Below the pieces are notes generated by a model that was given only the letters and a program-made list of their open reading frames with translations, did not search any database and was not told the origin of the DNA. DNA of 45,261 bases, taken from positions 1 through 45,261 of the forward strand of contig DAOMOP010000012.1 in the NCBI GenBank assembly GCA_035444405.1, read 5' to 3'. The stretch comes from DAOMOP01 sp035444405. GTDB taxonomy: Bacteria > Pseudomonadota > Gammaproteobacteria > Burkholderiales > Rhodocyclaceae. The position numbers and the translations under genes were made by a program. This document shows, piece by piece, positions 8,154 to 16,117 of this stretch; position 1 is the first letter of the stretch; each line of letters begins with the position of its first letter.

Positions 8154-8924
8154 TCAGCGGCATGACCGGGGTCCCGCATCGGGCTTTTCGATCAACGCAT
8201 ACTGATGCGGTTGAAGCGGCCGAGCGGCGACGCGGGCGACGACTGTTGCGCCATGGCGCCGGGCGCTTGCCTCGACTTCGCGATACGTCATCCAGTTCGT
8301 CCTTCGCGGCGTGGCGGCAAGCTTGTTGCGCCGCAGCAGGTAGCGCGGTGAGTTGCCGTCGACGTAGTGAAAGACCACGAATCGCCGCGCCACCCGCAGC
8401 AGCTCCGCGAGCAGCCGCTCGCGTTCCTGCGCCGAGTAGAGATGATGAGAAAGACGGATGCATACCGCGCCATCCACGCTGGCGTCGCGCAGCGGGATGT
8501 CAAGGGCCGAGGCGCGTATCCAGTCCTGCGGCGTCGTGTCCAGACGGTTTTCCCGTCCGAGCAGCAGTTGCCCGCGCGCGATATCCATTTCCAGAATCAG
8601 GCTTGCCTGCTCGGCGAGGCTTGCACTCAGTCGCCCGCCGCCGCTCGGCACGTCCAGGATGGTCAGCGAATCGCCATAGCGGCGCAGAAACCCGCGCACG
8701 ATCGCCATCTCCCGGAGCGTCGTTCGCGCTCGCCGCTGCAAGTAGCCAGTGTCGTACGCGCGGGCGGACACCAGCGATTGATACTTTTGCCGGTACGCCA
8801 GCGTTGCAGCGGAAAGGTTTCTTCGCGACGGAGGAGGTGGCTTTTCGGACGGATCGGGGCGAAGACCGTCGCCCATGGGCGGCGTTGCCGATGTGTCGGG
8901 CAAGTGGATGGGCTCGGCCTGCAT
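8154..8924 (-). CDS. Class I SAM-dependent methyltransferase
   Basis: 256 residues from ATG 8924, chosen because GGGGGAAAGACAAG precedes it; the frame is open further upstream without homology. The SAM-binding motif I is LTILDVPSGGGRLSASL, motif II ends LILEMDIARGQLLLG, and ASALDIPLRDASVDGAVCIRLSHHL fits motifs III/IV. After the core come VVFHYVDGNSPRYLLRR and an Arg-rich stretch. The protein resembles the methyltransferase at 40974 (VDGN followed by basic residues), so the window carries two paralogues, each beside a two-component or envelope gene. Coupled to eptA by a gap of about 25 bp. Substrate unknown; an envelope component is a guess from context. Confidence 0.82.
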   Translation of the reverse strand: MQAEPIHLPDTSATPPMGDGLRPDPSEKPPPPSRRNLSAATLAYRQKYQSLVSARAYDTGYLQRRARTTLREMAIVRGFLRRYGDSLTILDVPSGGGRLSASLAEQASLILEMDIARGQLLLGRENRLDTTPQDWIRASALDIPLRDASVDGAVCIRLSHHLYSAQERERLLAELLRVARRFVVFHYVDGNSPRYLLRRNKLAATPRRTNWMTYREVEASARRHGATVVARVAARPLQPHQYALIEKPDAGPRSCR

Positions 8925-9051
8925 CTTGTCTTTCCCCCGTCGAGTCCTGCGAGCGCGGCCAGTACGTGCGCCCGGCAGGGAGTCTTCGCACGCCTGCCGC
9001 GTGAGTTGCGGTTGCGATGTGGCGTGCACGGCAAAAGCCTACGGGGCAGCA

Positions 9052-9090
9052 GGTGAAGGGGCGGTCACGCTGCGGTCAAGGATTCGTGAA
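9052..9090 (-). promoter_or_regulatory. Four phased response-regulator half-sites before the methyltransferase-eptA operon
   Basis: Read on the minus strand: TTCACG, TTGACC, GTGACC, TTCACC, each separated by exactly five bases, so the starts fall every 11 bp. This is the architecture of tandem OmpR-family sites. The array lies 128-166 bp before the methyltransferase start and just after the mprF remnant. The TTCAC core resembles the GTTCAC half-site at 588. Which regulator binds is not shown. Confidence 0.45.
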
Positions 9091-9121
9091 GATGCGGGCC
9101 GGCGGGCGCGTGTCACGTCAG

Positions 9122-9361
9122 TCACTTAGCGACGATGCCGCGGACGCCGCCCGCGGCCAGCGTCGTCACGTCGGCAAGCACGCGCGGCAAGGTGAGGAAC
9201 CCACCGGGTGCGGCGAGATAGCGCACTTCCCACTGCGGATCGAACTTTTCCTTGTACTGACGCAGGCCCTGGAAGTTGTAAAAGTGCTCGGCATGCCGGA
9301 ACACCAAGGCACCGAGCCGGCTCCAGGCCGGCGCGAGGCTGCGGCTTTCCAGTCCGGCGAG
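9122..9361 (-). pseudogene. mprF 3' remnant (lysylphosphatidylglycerol synthetase/flippase C-terminus)
   Basis: About 79 residues that match only the C-terminal end of MprF: LAGLESRSLAPAWSRLG, HFYNFQGLRQYKEKFDP, then QWEVRYLAAPGG and LPRVLADVTTLAAGG, ending in VRGIVAK at a stop at 9122. The intact protein has over 800 residues. MprF aminoacylates phosphatidylglycerol and flips it, raising surface charge. Here the 5' side is joined directly to an ftsH fragment, so no functional MprF is expected. It lies next to the methyltransferase-eptA pair, and an ancestral surface-charge cluster is plausible. Confidence 0.75.
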
Positions 9362-9583
9362 TGGCGTCGGCGTACGCGGTGCCGGGTGGGCCGACCAGCA
9401 GCACCCGGTTCGGGATGCGCGCGCCGAGCCGGCCGTACTCGCGCGGCGACCTGAGGAAGTCGACCACCTCGCGCAGTTCCTCCCTGGCCTCATCGACGCC
9501 GGCGCATCGGCGAAGCTCACCCCGGTGTCCTTTTCCACATACACCTTCGCATGGCTCTTGCCGATCGACAGAAAGCCGCCCAT
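9362..9583 (-). pseudogene. ftsH fragment with frameshift, fused to mprF remnant
   Basis: ATG 9583 opens GGFLSIGKSHAKVYVEKDTG followed by VSFAD, the well-known FtsH segment before its AAA domain. The frame then slips by one base (GATGCGCC where GATGTCGCC is expected) and the homology continues in another frame as VVDFLRSPREYGRLGARIP and VLLVGPPGT, stopping inside the Walker A motif before GKT. The next bases are mprF sequence. A GGAGGC ribosome-like site precedes the ATG. It begins 12 bp after the hybrid kinase stop. Clearly non-functional as a protease; possible duplication debris, since housekeeping ftsH should lie elsewhere. Confidence 0.78.
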
Positions 9584-9594
9584 GCCTCCGGCTC

Positions 9595-12477
9595 TCAGGC
9601 AGCGTCGGCGGCCGGATCGACGCTGCACGGACGCTGTGCCTCGTCGTCGCGCGCGGTGAGCTCTTCGAGCCAAGCTTGCAAGGTGTCGAACGCGACCGGC
9701 TTGTGCAGTACCGGAATGCCGCGCTCGCTCATCTCGCGCATGACCTTCGGATCCGTGTCGCCGGTGATCAGGATCGCCGGCAGGTCGGCCGCTATCGCCG
9801 CGCGCAGCGCTGCGACAACGTCAGTACCCGTCTCGCCGTGGGCGAGGCGGTAGTCGGAAACGACGATGTCGGGCCGTAGCGCCCCGAGTCTCGACTGCAG
9901 CTCCGCGCCGGACGCCGCGTCGATGACCCGATGGCCTGCGCTTTCCAGCGCGGTGACGAGCGCGTCGCGCACGGTCTGATTGTCCTCGACCAGCGCGATC
10001 GTGAGCGCACGCGAAGGGGCGCGTGCCCGGTTCGCCGCGACACCAGGCACCGCCGTGCCCAGCGGCACCTCCACCACAAAAACCGAGCCGCGGCCCGGGC
10101 GCGAACGCACGTCGATTTCCAGCCCCAGCAGGGCAGCCGTCTTGGCCGCGATGGCCAGGCCGAGCCCGCTGCCGTACGTGCGGCCCTCGTCACCGAGTTG
10201 CGTGAACTCCTCGAAGATCTCGGCGGTCTTGTCTGCGGCGATACCGATGCCGCTGTCCCATACCTCCACCCAGATCTTGCCCGCGCGGCGCCGGCAGCCG
10301 ATCACCACGCCGCCGCGCGCGGTGTAACGGATGGCGTTATCGAGAAAGTTCGCCAGAATCCGCTTGAACAGCAAGAGGTCCGTACAGGCCGTCGCGCGCG
10401 AAGCCACGTGGTGCAGGCGCAGTCCCTTGTCGTGTGCCTTGCCCGAGTGCACCGACACCAAGTCCGCAAGGAGCCCGGCGATCGCAAAGCAGACCGGTTT
10501 CGGCGTCACGGCGCCTGCCTCGAGCTTGCTCAGGTCGAGCAGATCGGTGAGCAGTTCGTTCAGGCTGGTGATGCAGCCGTCGATCTTCGCGAGCAGCGGC
10601 TCGCCCGCGGCCGTGGCGCGGCCCTCGAGCAGGCCGACGTAGATGCCCAGCGCCGACAGCGGCTGGCGCAAGTCGTGGCTGGCCGCGGCGAGAAAGCGCG
10701 ATTTGGCCTCGTTCGCCCGCTCCGCCTCGGCCTTTGCGGCCCGCAGCGCGGCTTCCGCTTCGCGGCGTGCAGTGATGTCGATGAAGGCGCTGATGGCACC
10801 GCGTACCTTGCCCGATTCGTCGAACAGCGGTGTGGCGTTGCCCAGCACATAGCGGCTCACGCCGTCGGCGCGCCGTAACGACAACTCGCAGTCGTGCACC
10901 GCAAAGCCGGCTGTGGCCCGCTGCAGGGGCAGTTCGTCGGGGCCGAGTTCGACCCCGTCCTTGAAGACACGGTAGTCGCACACTCGCTGCTCGGCCGAAG
11001 CCGACAGCGAAAGGTTCGCGCCCTCGGGCGCATCGACCCACTGGTATGCAAGCCGGTTGCCGGTGATCGAGCGCGCCTCGGAATCGTGAGCGAACGCGAC
11101 GGCTGCCGGAACCGCGTCGAGCAGTCTCGACAGCTCCTCGCTGCGGGCCCGCTCGCGCTGTTCGCTGATCCGCAGACTTTCTTCCATGCGTTGCCGCTCG
11201 GTCACATCGCGCAGGATTGCGGTGAGGTATCGTTCGCCATCCAGATCGAGGCGCGAGATCGCCGCTTCGATCGGAAATTCCTCGCCATTGGCCCGCAACG
11301 CCGTCGCCGCCAAGGGCCAGCCGGTGTCCGGGCCGCTCGCGGCAGTGCGGCCGAATGCCTCCTTCACGATCGCTCGGTGCGACTGCGCGTGCTGCGGCCA
11401 CAGGATGGCCAGCGGCCGGCCGACGATGTCCGCGGCGTCGCGGCCGAACATGCGTTCGGCGGCCGGATTGAACAGCACGATGCGCTGCGCTGCGTCGATC
11501 ATCACGATTGCTTCCATCGCCGACGCGATGATGCCGCCGAGCTGCGCCTGCTGGCGCAGCCGATCGCGCTCGGCGACGGCGCGCAAGCGGTCGCTTTCGC
11601 GCAACACCGCCGCGGTGCGCCACGACAGGCCTGCGATCAGCACGACGTAGGACAGACTGATGAGCGCGGTGCCGAACGGCGGGCCGAACAGCGCATGGCG
11701 CTCGCCCTGCAATGACAGCCAGCCGATCACGAACGGGCCCAGAATGGCGACCGGCAGCAGTCTGCGCGAGAGCACGCCGCCGGCCGTGCGACTGGTCATG
11801 AGGCCGATGAGGCCGCGCCGCGGGCGCGCAAGCAGGATCCCCAGGTTCGCCGCCACCAGTCCAACGGCCGTGTGCAGGGCCATGCCGGAATAAAAGCCGA
11901 CGCGGTACAGCGCAGCGACCCCATAGGCGTAGCCGAGCAAAGCCAGCGCGCCGATCAGCGTGCCCGCGAGTGCCGGGGTCTGTGACGCCGTACGATTTTG
12001 GTGGCTGTCGAGGGACAGCAGCGCACATCCGGTCAGCGTGAAACCGGCCGCAGTCGCCAAGGCCATGCGCTGCATTCGCAGCATGTCGGCCGATTCCGAC
12101 GAACGCAGCGCCGTGGCGAGCACGCCAGCGTCGAAACCGGCGGCGCGCAGATACTCGAACAGGCTGAATAGGCCGAGCAAGGTCACCATCCATGCGGTGG
12201 CAAAGTGCAGCGCACGCCAGCGCGACGCGCTGCGCGACCGACTGGCCGCCCAGAGCGACGACCCGGCGATCACGAAACCGACGGCGGTATCGGGCGTCAT
12301 CGGCACCCAGTCGGGCCGCAGGCTCTTGAGCGCCGAAACGTCGACGGTCCAGCCGCCAAGAACCGCGATGCCGAGCAACGCGACGGTCAGCGCCAGCCCG
12401 CGCGCGAACGATTCGCAGCGCGCCTGCAGCGCCGGCTCGCCGTCCTCATGATGTATTCGTGATACGTGCTGGGTCAT
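9595..12477 (-). CDS. Hybrid sensor histidine kinase with PAS domains and C-terminal receiver
   Basis: 960 residues from ATG 12477; the upstream in-frame extension has no homology. Order: N-terminal membrane block of about seven or eight helices (residues 20-310, MASE-like), PAS 1 (IASAMEAIVMIDAAQRI, NPAAERMFGRDAADIVG), PAS 2 with PAC (AISAFIDITARREAEAAL), dimerisation domain with H-box RFLAAASHDLRQPLSALGIY, ATPase domain (ILANFLDNAIRYT, WDSGIGIA, YGSGLGLAIAAKTA), and a receiver (IALVEDNQTVRDAL, phospho-Asp in VVSDYRLAHGETG, ITGDTDPK, LHKPV). The DLRQPL box and a C-terminal receiver without an output domain suggest phosphorelay to an unlinked partner. No cognate regulator is adjacent. The membrane block may sense a hydrophobic or redox cue. 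Confidence 0.88.
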   Translation of the reverse strand: MTQHVSRIHHEDGEPALQARCESFARGLALTVALLGIAVLGGWTVDVSALKSLRPDWVPMTPDTAVGFVIAGSSLWAASRSRSASRWRALHFATAWMVTLLGLFSLFEYLRAAGFDAGVLATALRSSESADMLRMQRMALATAAGFTLTGCALLSLDSHQNRTASQTPALAGTLIGALALLGYAYGVAALYRVGFYSGMALHTAVGLVAANLGILLARPRRGLIGLMTSRTAGGVLSRRLLPVAILGPFVIGWLSLQGERHALFGPPFGTALISLSYVVLIAGLSWRTAAVLRESDRLRAVAERDRLRQQAQLGGIIASAMEAIVMIDAAQRIVLFNPAAERMFGRDAADIVGRPLAILWPQHAQSHRAIVKEAFGRTAASGPDTGWPLAATALRANGEEFPIEAAISRLDLDGERYLTAILRDVTERQRMEESLRISEQRERARSEELSRLLDAVPAAVAFAHDSEARSITGNRLAYQWVDAPEGANLSLSASAEQRVCDYRVFKDGVELGPDELPLQRATAGFAVHDCELSLRRADGVSRYVLGNATPLFDESGKVRGAISAFIDITARREAEAALRAAKAEAERANEAKSRFLAAASHDLRQPLSALGIYVGLLEGRATAAGEPLLAKIDGCITSLNELLTDLLDLSKLEAGAVTPKPVCFAIAGLLADLVSVHSGKAHDKGLRLHHVASRATACTDLLLFKRILANFLDNAIRYTARGGVVIGCRRRAGKIWVEVWDSGIGIAADKTAEIFEEFTQLGDEGRTYGSGLGLAIAAKTAALLGLEIDVRSRPGRGSVFVVEVPLGTAVPGVAANRARAPSRALTIALVEDNQTVRDALVTALESAGHRVIDAASGAELQSRLGALRPDIVVSDYRLAHGETGTDVVAALRAAIAADLPAILITGDTDPKVMREMSERGIPVLHKPVAFDTLQAWLEELTARDDEAQRPCSVDPAADAA

Positions 12478-12813
12478 CGCCGCAAGGCCTCGGTACGCCG
12501 CGGTGGGGCGGTCTGTCTGCAATGTGCGCCAATCGCGCCGGATCGGCTGGTGGTGCCCGTTCGATTCATTATTGGCCGGGCTTGCCGGTCGTGCGAGGCG
12601 CCATGTCGCCGAGGCGGCCTTCCCGCGGCATGTCGTTGCCCACTTTGGGTATTGACTGCTGCTTACAAAGTCGGGCCGATGCGCACCCACATGAACAAGC
12701 TTTAATCAACCGGAAAGCTTCCCTTGAAGCTCGCAGGACTACAGTGATTTCACGTACGGAGGGGCCCCAACATCCGCACGCAGCGTACAAACTCCTCATC
12801 GGAGAATCTCATC

Positions 12814-13128
12814 ATGAAAAGGACACTGACTGCGCTTGCCGCCGCGCTGACCGTGCTGGCGGTGCTGCCGGCGTTCGCCGCCGAGGAGGCCGTCGAGGCC
12901 ACCGAAGCGGAAGCCTGGCCGGCCAACATGGAAAGCTGCCATTCGCTCGAGTCCCAGTTCAAGGCGGCTGAAGCGACGCACCGGGATGCGAGGAAATACA
13001 AGGAGGCCGAGGCCGATTATCACGAAGGCATGAAGCTGTGCAACGACGGGCGTTGGAACGAGGGGGTCGCGAAGCTGCGTGACGCACTCCGGGACCTCGG
13101 CGTGAAGGTTTCCACACGCGTCTATTGA
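12814..13128 (+). CDS. Small secreted helical protein
   Basis: 104 residues. CGGAGAAT precedes the ATG. Signal peptide MKRTLTALAAALTVLAVLPA, cleaved near AFA-AEE, then an acidic stretch and two helices with a Cys pair (MESCHSLESQFKAAE and GMKLCNDGRWNEGVAKL). The Cys-Cys spacing and helical repeat resemble short tetratricopeptide-like periplasmic proteins, but I do not recognise a named family. The gene stands alone, divergent from the hybrid kinase and convergent with the rhomboid gene. Confidence 0.75.
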   Translation: MKRTLTALAAALTVLAVLPAFAAEEAVEATEAEAWPANMESCHSLESQFKAAEATHRDARKYKEAEADYHEGMKLCNDGRWNEGVAKLRDALRDLGVKVSTRVY

Positions 13129-13241
13129 GAGCGGGCGCCGTCGCGGGGTCGGCGACGCCGTTCCGACGTGCCGGCTCGCACTGGCCCCGGCCCGTTTCGC
13201 GGCCGGCTGCGGGCGGCAGGGTGCCACGACCTCATAAAACA

Positions 13242-13811
13242 TCAGCCATCGCTGCGGCGCTGGCGGCGGATCACCAGATAGCCGCCGAGCATGCCGCCGA
13301 GGTGGGCGAAGTGCGCGACGCCGGCCGCGCTGCCGGTCACGCCGAGCGTCAGCTCGAGCGCCGCAAACAGCGCCACGAGCAGCTTCGCGGGCAAGGCCAC
13401 GGGCGGGAACAGCAGCATGATGATGCGGTTCGGAAAGAGCAGCGCGAACGCGAGCAGGACGCCGAAGACGCCACCGGAGGCCCCGATCGTCGGATAGGGG
13501 TCGGCCGAAAGAGCCGCGACGACCAGTTGTGTGACCCCCGCGCACAGCACGCTGGCGAAATACAGGGCAAGAAAACGCCTGGGCCCGAGCAGTTGCTCGA
13601 CGTCGCGACCGAACATCCACAGGCCGTACATGTTCAGCGCGATGTGCAGGCCGTTGGCGTGGAGGAAGGCGTAGGTCACGAGCTGCCACGGTTCGAACCC
13701 CCCGCGCAGCGGCCACAGCGCAAAACTCCTCAACACTGCGTCGGTCGCCATCATCTCGACGAGCAAGGCGGCGAGGTTGGCGGCAACGATCGTGCCGATC
13801 ACGGGCGGCAT
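13242..13811 (-). CDS. Rhomboid-family intramembrane serine protease
   Basis: 189 residues from ATG 13811 (MPPVIGTIV), matching the start of the shortened copy at 30940. Six membrane helices. HANGLHIALNMYGLWMFG carries the conserved His/Asn of helix 2, GASGGVFG the catalytic Ser, and AHFAHLGGMLGG the catalytic His. Rhomboids cut single-pass membrane proteins within the bilayer. Apparently complete. The copy at 30940 lacks 81 internal residues including the serine. Confidence 0.9.
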   Translation of the reverse strand: MPPVIGTIVAANLAALLVEMMATDAVLRSFALWPLRGGFEPWQLVTYAFLHANGLHIALNMYGLWMFGRDVEQLLGPRRFLALYFASVLCAGVTQLVVAALSADPYPTIGASGGVFGVLLAFALLFPNRIIMLLFPPVALPAKLLVALFAALELTLGVTGSAAGVAHFAHLGGMLGGYLVIRRQRRSDG

Positions 13812-14184
13812 CGTGGCGATCTCCCTGACGGCAGCGGCGGGCTCGGTTTCGACCCCGATAGAGCTCCATCGACACCGCACGATGGTGTGTCGGGGACAGG
13901 ACCGGCGCCTCTTCTGGTGATTTCGTGCTCGCGGACGCCCGTTAGGGCGACTGGTCGCGCGACCAAGGTGAGCTTGTGCAGGAGACTATCCGGCGGGGCG
14001 CCTCGTCACTGGACACTGTGCACGGTCCTCGGAACGGGGCCTATATTGAAACTACGCAATCGTCCTTCAATCGGTGATTGCCGATTCATTAAATCTTGTT
14101 CATGTTTCATGACAGCAGCAAAACGTGGGGGCGTGGTGCTGCCGCGCGTTGCTGCCGACGGGCGAATGACGGGGACCGACACGC
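13812..14184. other. Divergent intergenic region
   Basis: 373 bp between the rhomboid and flavodoxin starts. It is more AT-rich toward the flavodoxin gene (14040-14110), where AATCGG-TGATTG-CCGATT forms a short perfect inverted repeat and TTCATTAAATCTTGTTCATG could hold promoter elements. No small gene is convincing. Confidence 0.35.
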
Positions 14185-14709
14185 ATGACGCTGCTCATCA
14201 TCTGCTACTCCCATTCCGGCAACAACCGCCTGTTGGCGGAGCACCTGGGTCGTCTGCTTGGTGCGCGGGTGGTTGGCGTGGTCGAGAAGAGAAAACGCAC
14301 CGGGCTGACGATGGTTCTCGACATGGTGTTCAAACGCCGATCCGCGATTCACGACCTCGGTGTTTCGCCGAAGGCGTACGATCACGTCTTGCTGATCGCC
14401 CCGCTTTGGAACAAGCGCGTCGCCAATCCAATGAGAAGCGCGATCGAGCAGATCCGGGGCGAGCTCGACAGATACTCCTTCGTGTCGCTGTGCGGTCATG
14501 AGCGGCCCGGTCAGTCGGCGCACGTGACCAGGGAGCTCGAGCGTCTCGTCGGCAAGGCGCCCGAGCGCGTGTGGGAGCTGCATGTGTGCGAGCTCGTTGC
14601 GCCTGAGCAGAAGACCAACGTGACAGTGGTGTCGGCACACAAGGTGATCGAGAGCGAACTCGAGGCCTTTCAAACGAAGATCAGCGAGATGGCCGCGTAC
14701 TTCCGTTAA
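14185..14709 (+). CDS. Flavodoxin-family protein
   Basis: 174 residues. The N-terminus LLIICYSHSGNNRLLAEHL is the flavodoxin FMN phosphate loop (consensus YxSxTGNT) after a hydrophobic strand. HVLLIAPLWNKRVANPMRSAI matches the second FMN loop region (P-x-W-x-x-x-x-P, with asparagine at the last helix cap). SFVSLCGHERPG is the third. Cytoplasmic electron carrier or quinone-reductase-like role; size is closer to flavodoxin-like NAD(P)H oxidoreductases than to short-chain flavodoxin. It stands alone on its strand; promoter presumably in the AT-rich stretch just upstream. Confidence 0.82.
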   Translation: MTLLIICYSHSGNNRLLAEHLGRLLGARVVGVVEKRKRTGLTMVLDMVFKRRSAIHDLGVSPKAYDHVLLIAPLWNKRVANPMRSAIEQIRGELDRYSFVSLCGHERPGQSAHVTRELERLVGKAPERVWELHVCELVAPEQKTNVTVVSAHKVIESELEAFQTKISEMAAYFR

Positions 14710-14804
14710 GGCCAATGACGGTTTGGCCAAACTGGGGGACGCTGGGGCCGCCTTCTCGCCCTCGCGGAGTGCACCCACTTCTACGCCTCATAAGCATCAG
14801 GCGC

Positions 14805-15305
14805 TCAGAATCCTTGGGCGAAATGCGCTCGTGGCAACATCCAGCGTCCCGGTTGGCCGGGCAACTCGACAAAACCGAAGTGCCGGTAGAACGCGGCTGC
14901 GGTGGGCGACTTGGCATCGACGATGATCGCCGCCACCGCGAGCGTCTGGCTGGCGGCCGCAACCCGTTTGCAGGCATCGACGAGCAGAATGGAACCCAAG
15001 CCCTTCCCTTGCGCCGTTTCAGTCACGGCCAGCCGGCCGAGCAAGGCTGCGGGGACGGGGTAGCGTGGCAGTTTTTTGCGTAGGGTCTCAGGCAACTGTT
15101 CGGCGGCGACGCTGGCGGCGCTCAGCGTGTAAAAACCTGCGACTGCGCTGGCACGGTCGACCGGCGTCGCAACAAACACCCGCGCCACCCCGCGCTTGAT
15201 GTCCTGCTTGGCATAGCGCTGCAAGTATTCATCCAGCGCTGCCTCCCCACACCGGAAACCTGCCGTCTCGACCTCGTTGTCCAGCGCGCGAATGCGGTAC
15301 TCCAC
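14805..15305 (-). CDS. GNAT acetyltransferase toxin (TacT/AtaT-like)
   Basis: 166 residues from GTG 15305, which directly follows the antitoxin's TGA. The N-terminus (FRCGEAALDEYLQRYAKQD) is typical of toxin GNATs, followed by RVFVATPVDRASAVAGFYTL and the acetyl-CoA loop LLGRLAVTETAQGKGLGSIL (Q/R-x-x-G-x-G). AAFYRHFGFVELP is the C-terminal GNAT motif with the Tyr. TacT and AtaT acetylate aminoacyl-tRNA and stop translation. Pairing with a ribbon-helix-helix DUF1778 antitoxin is diagnostic of type II GNAT systems. Aminoacyl-tRNA target is known for the family, not shown here. Confidence 0.88.
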   Translation of the reverse strand: MEYRIRALDNEVETAGFRCGEAALDEYLQRYAKQDIKRGVARVFVATPVDRASAVAGFYTLSAASVAAEQLPETLRKKLPRYPVPAALLGRLAVTETAQGKGLGSILLVDACKRVAAASQTLAVAAIIVDAKSPTAAAFYRHFGFVELPGQPGRWMLPRAHFAQGF

Positions 15306-15581
15306 TCATCGCACCTGGTTGGCGTGGCGGGCGAACGCCCGCTGCAAGGCCGGAGCGGGCTGAGCAGGAGTATCCAACGCATCGAGAAATGCGGCGAAAT
15401 CCTGCTGCGACAGCGTGATGGCTTCGTGCTGCTGAATCAGGCTCTGAGCTTGCTCGACAGCGTTTTTCAGCACGAACTCCGACACGCTCATGTGCGCATA
15501 CGCTGCCGCCTTGTCGAGCAGCCGCCGGACCTCCTGGTCGCAACGAATGTGCAGACGCGTGTCCTTGGTCAGGGAATTCAT
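15306..15581 (-). CDS. DUF1778 ribbon-helix-helix antitoxin
   Basis: 91 residues from ATG 15581, preceded by AGGAGAG. The N-terminal ribbon-helix-helix (DTRLHIRCDQEVRRLLDKAA, AHMSVSEFVLKNAVEQAQ) binds DNA; the C-terminal tail (ITLSQQDFAAFLDALDTP) is the standard toxin-neutralising segment. Gene order antitoxin then toxin, adjacent stop and start. A perfect direct repeat 28-46 bp upstream is the likely autoregulatory operator. Confidence 0.9.
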   Translation of the reverse strand: MNSLTKDTRLHIRCDQEVRRLLDKAAAYAHMSVSEFVLKNAVEQAQSLIQQHEAITLSQQDFAAFLDALDTPAQPAPALQRAFARHANQVR

Positions 15582-15608
15582 CGGGGGCTCTCCTAAGACG
15601 CGAACCAA

Positions 15609-15627
15609 TTGTGCGCCATTTGTGCGC
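15609..15627 (-). promoter_or_regulatory. Direct-repeat operator of the toxin-antitoxin operon
   Basis: GCGCACAA-ATG-GCGCACAA on the minus strand: two identical 8-bp half-sites 11 bp apart, 28 bp before the antitoxin start. Ribbon-helix-helix antitoxins bind such repeats as paired dimers, so toxin-antitoxin autorepression is the expected use. Confidence 0.65.
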
Positions 15628-15753
15628 ATCAATCAAGGCTGTCACGTGAAGAAGCCGAGACGGCGGTCAGCGCATGATACTTTCCGCCTTCCGGGCCACG
15701 ACGAGCACGTGCGCCTTCACCGGCCATGCACATGAATGCCGGGCGGATCGCGA

Positions 15754-15960
15754 TCAGCTGCGCGCAGCCCAAGCCGAGCACCAACCCTTCGTCGAGACGA
15801 GCCGGTTCTGAAACACGGTGCAGGAACTCCATTCCGCGTCGGCCGTGGCGGTGTAGAAGCGACACGCGGGACAGTCGCGGCCGGCGATGCACGGTCTGGC
15901 GGGGCCACGCGTGGCGTGCAGCGAAGCGATCGCCGTGGTCGCGGCAATGGTCGCGCACAC
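15754..15960 (-). pseudogene. HiPIP-like iron-sulfur protein, apparently missing its N-terminus
   Basis: 68 residues at most from GTG 15960. The C-terminal half has four Cys spaced as in high-potential iron-sulfur proteins: DCPACRFYTA, SSCTVFQNRLVS and KGWCSAWAARS. The GWCSAW ending is characteristic. HiPIPs are exported electron carriers with a Tat signal; here an in-frame TAG lies just upstream of the only start, and what precedes the clusters (TIAATTAIASLHATRG) is too short for a Tat signal. Either a short variant with an unusual leader or a 5'-truncated remnant; the latter fits the neighbourhood. The flanks 15628-15753 and 15961-16117 show nothing else. Confidence 0.55.
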
Positions 15961-16117
15961 CGCGCCCTACGTGAGCCGGAAGGTTCCGCACAGCGCGATG
16001 TGCGCTTCTTGTGAATACGGGCGGCGCGGATCGCCGGCAGCTTCAGGGGCGTGATTCGGCGCCGAACCCCGGCCGGATGCCGCCGTTCGAAGCGCGACGG
16101 CAGCGACGACCGTCTGG

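Noticed and set aside
9122..9583. A single novel gene of about 150 codons
   Set aside because: The two halves are recognisable pieces of FtsH and MprF in different frames.
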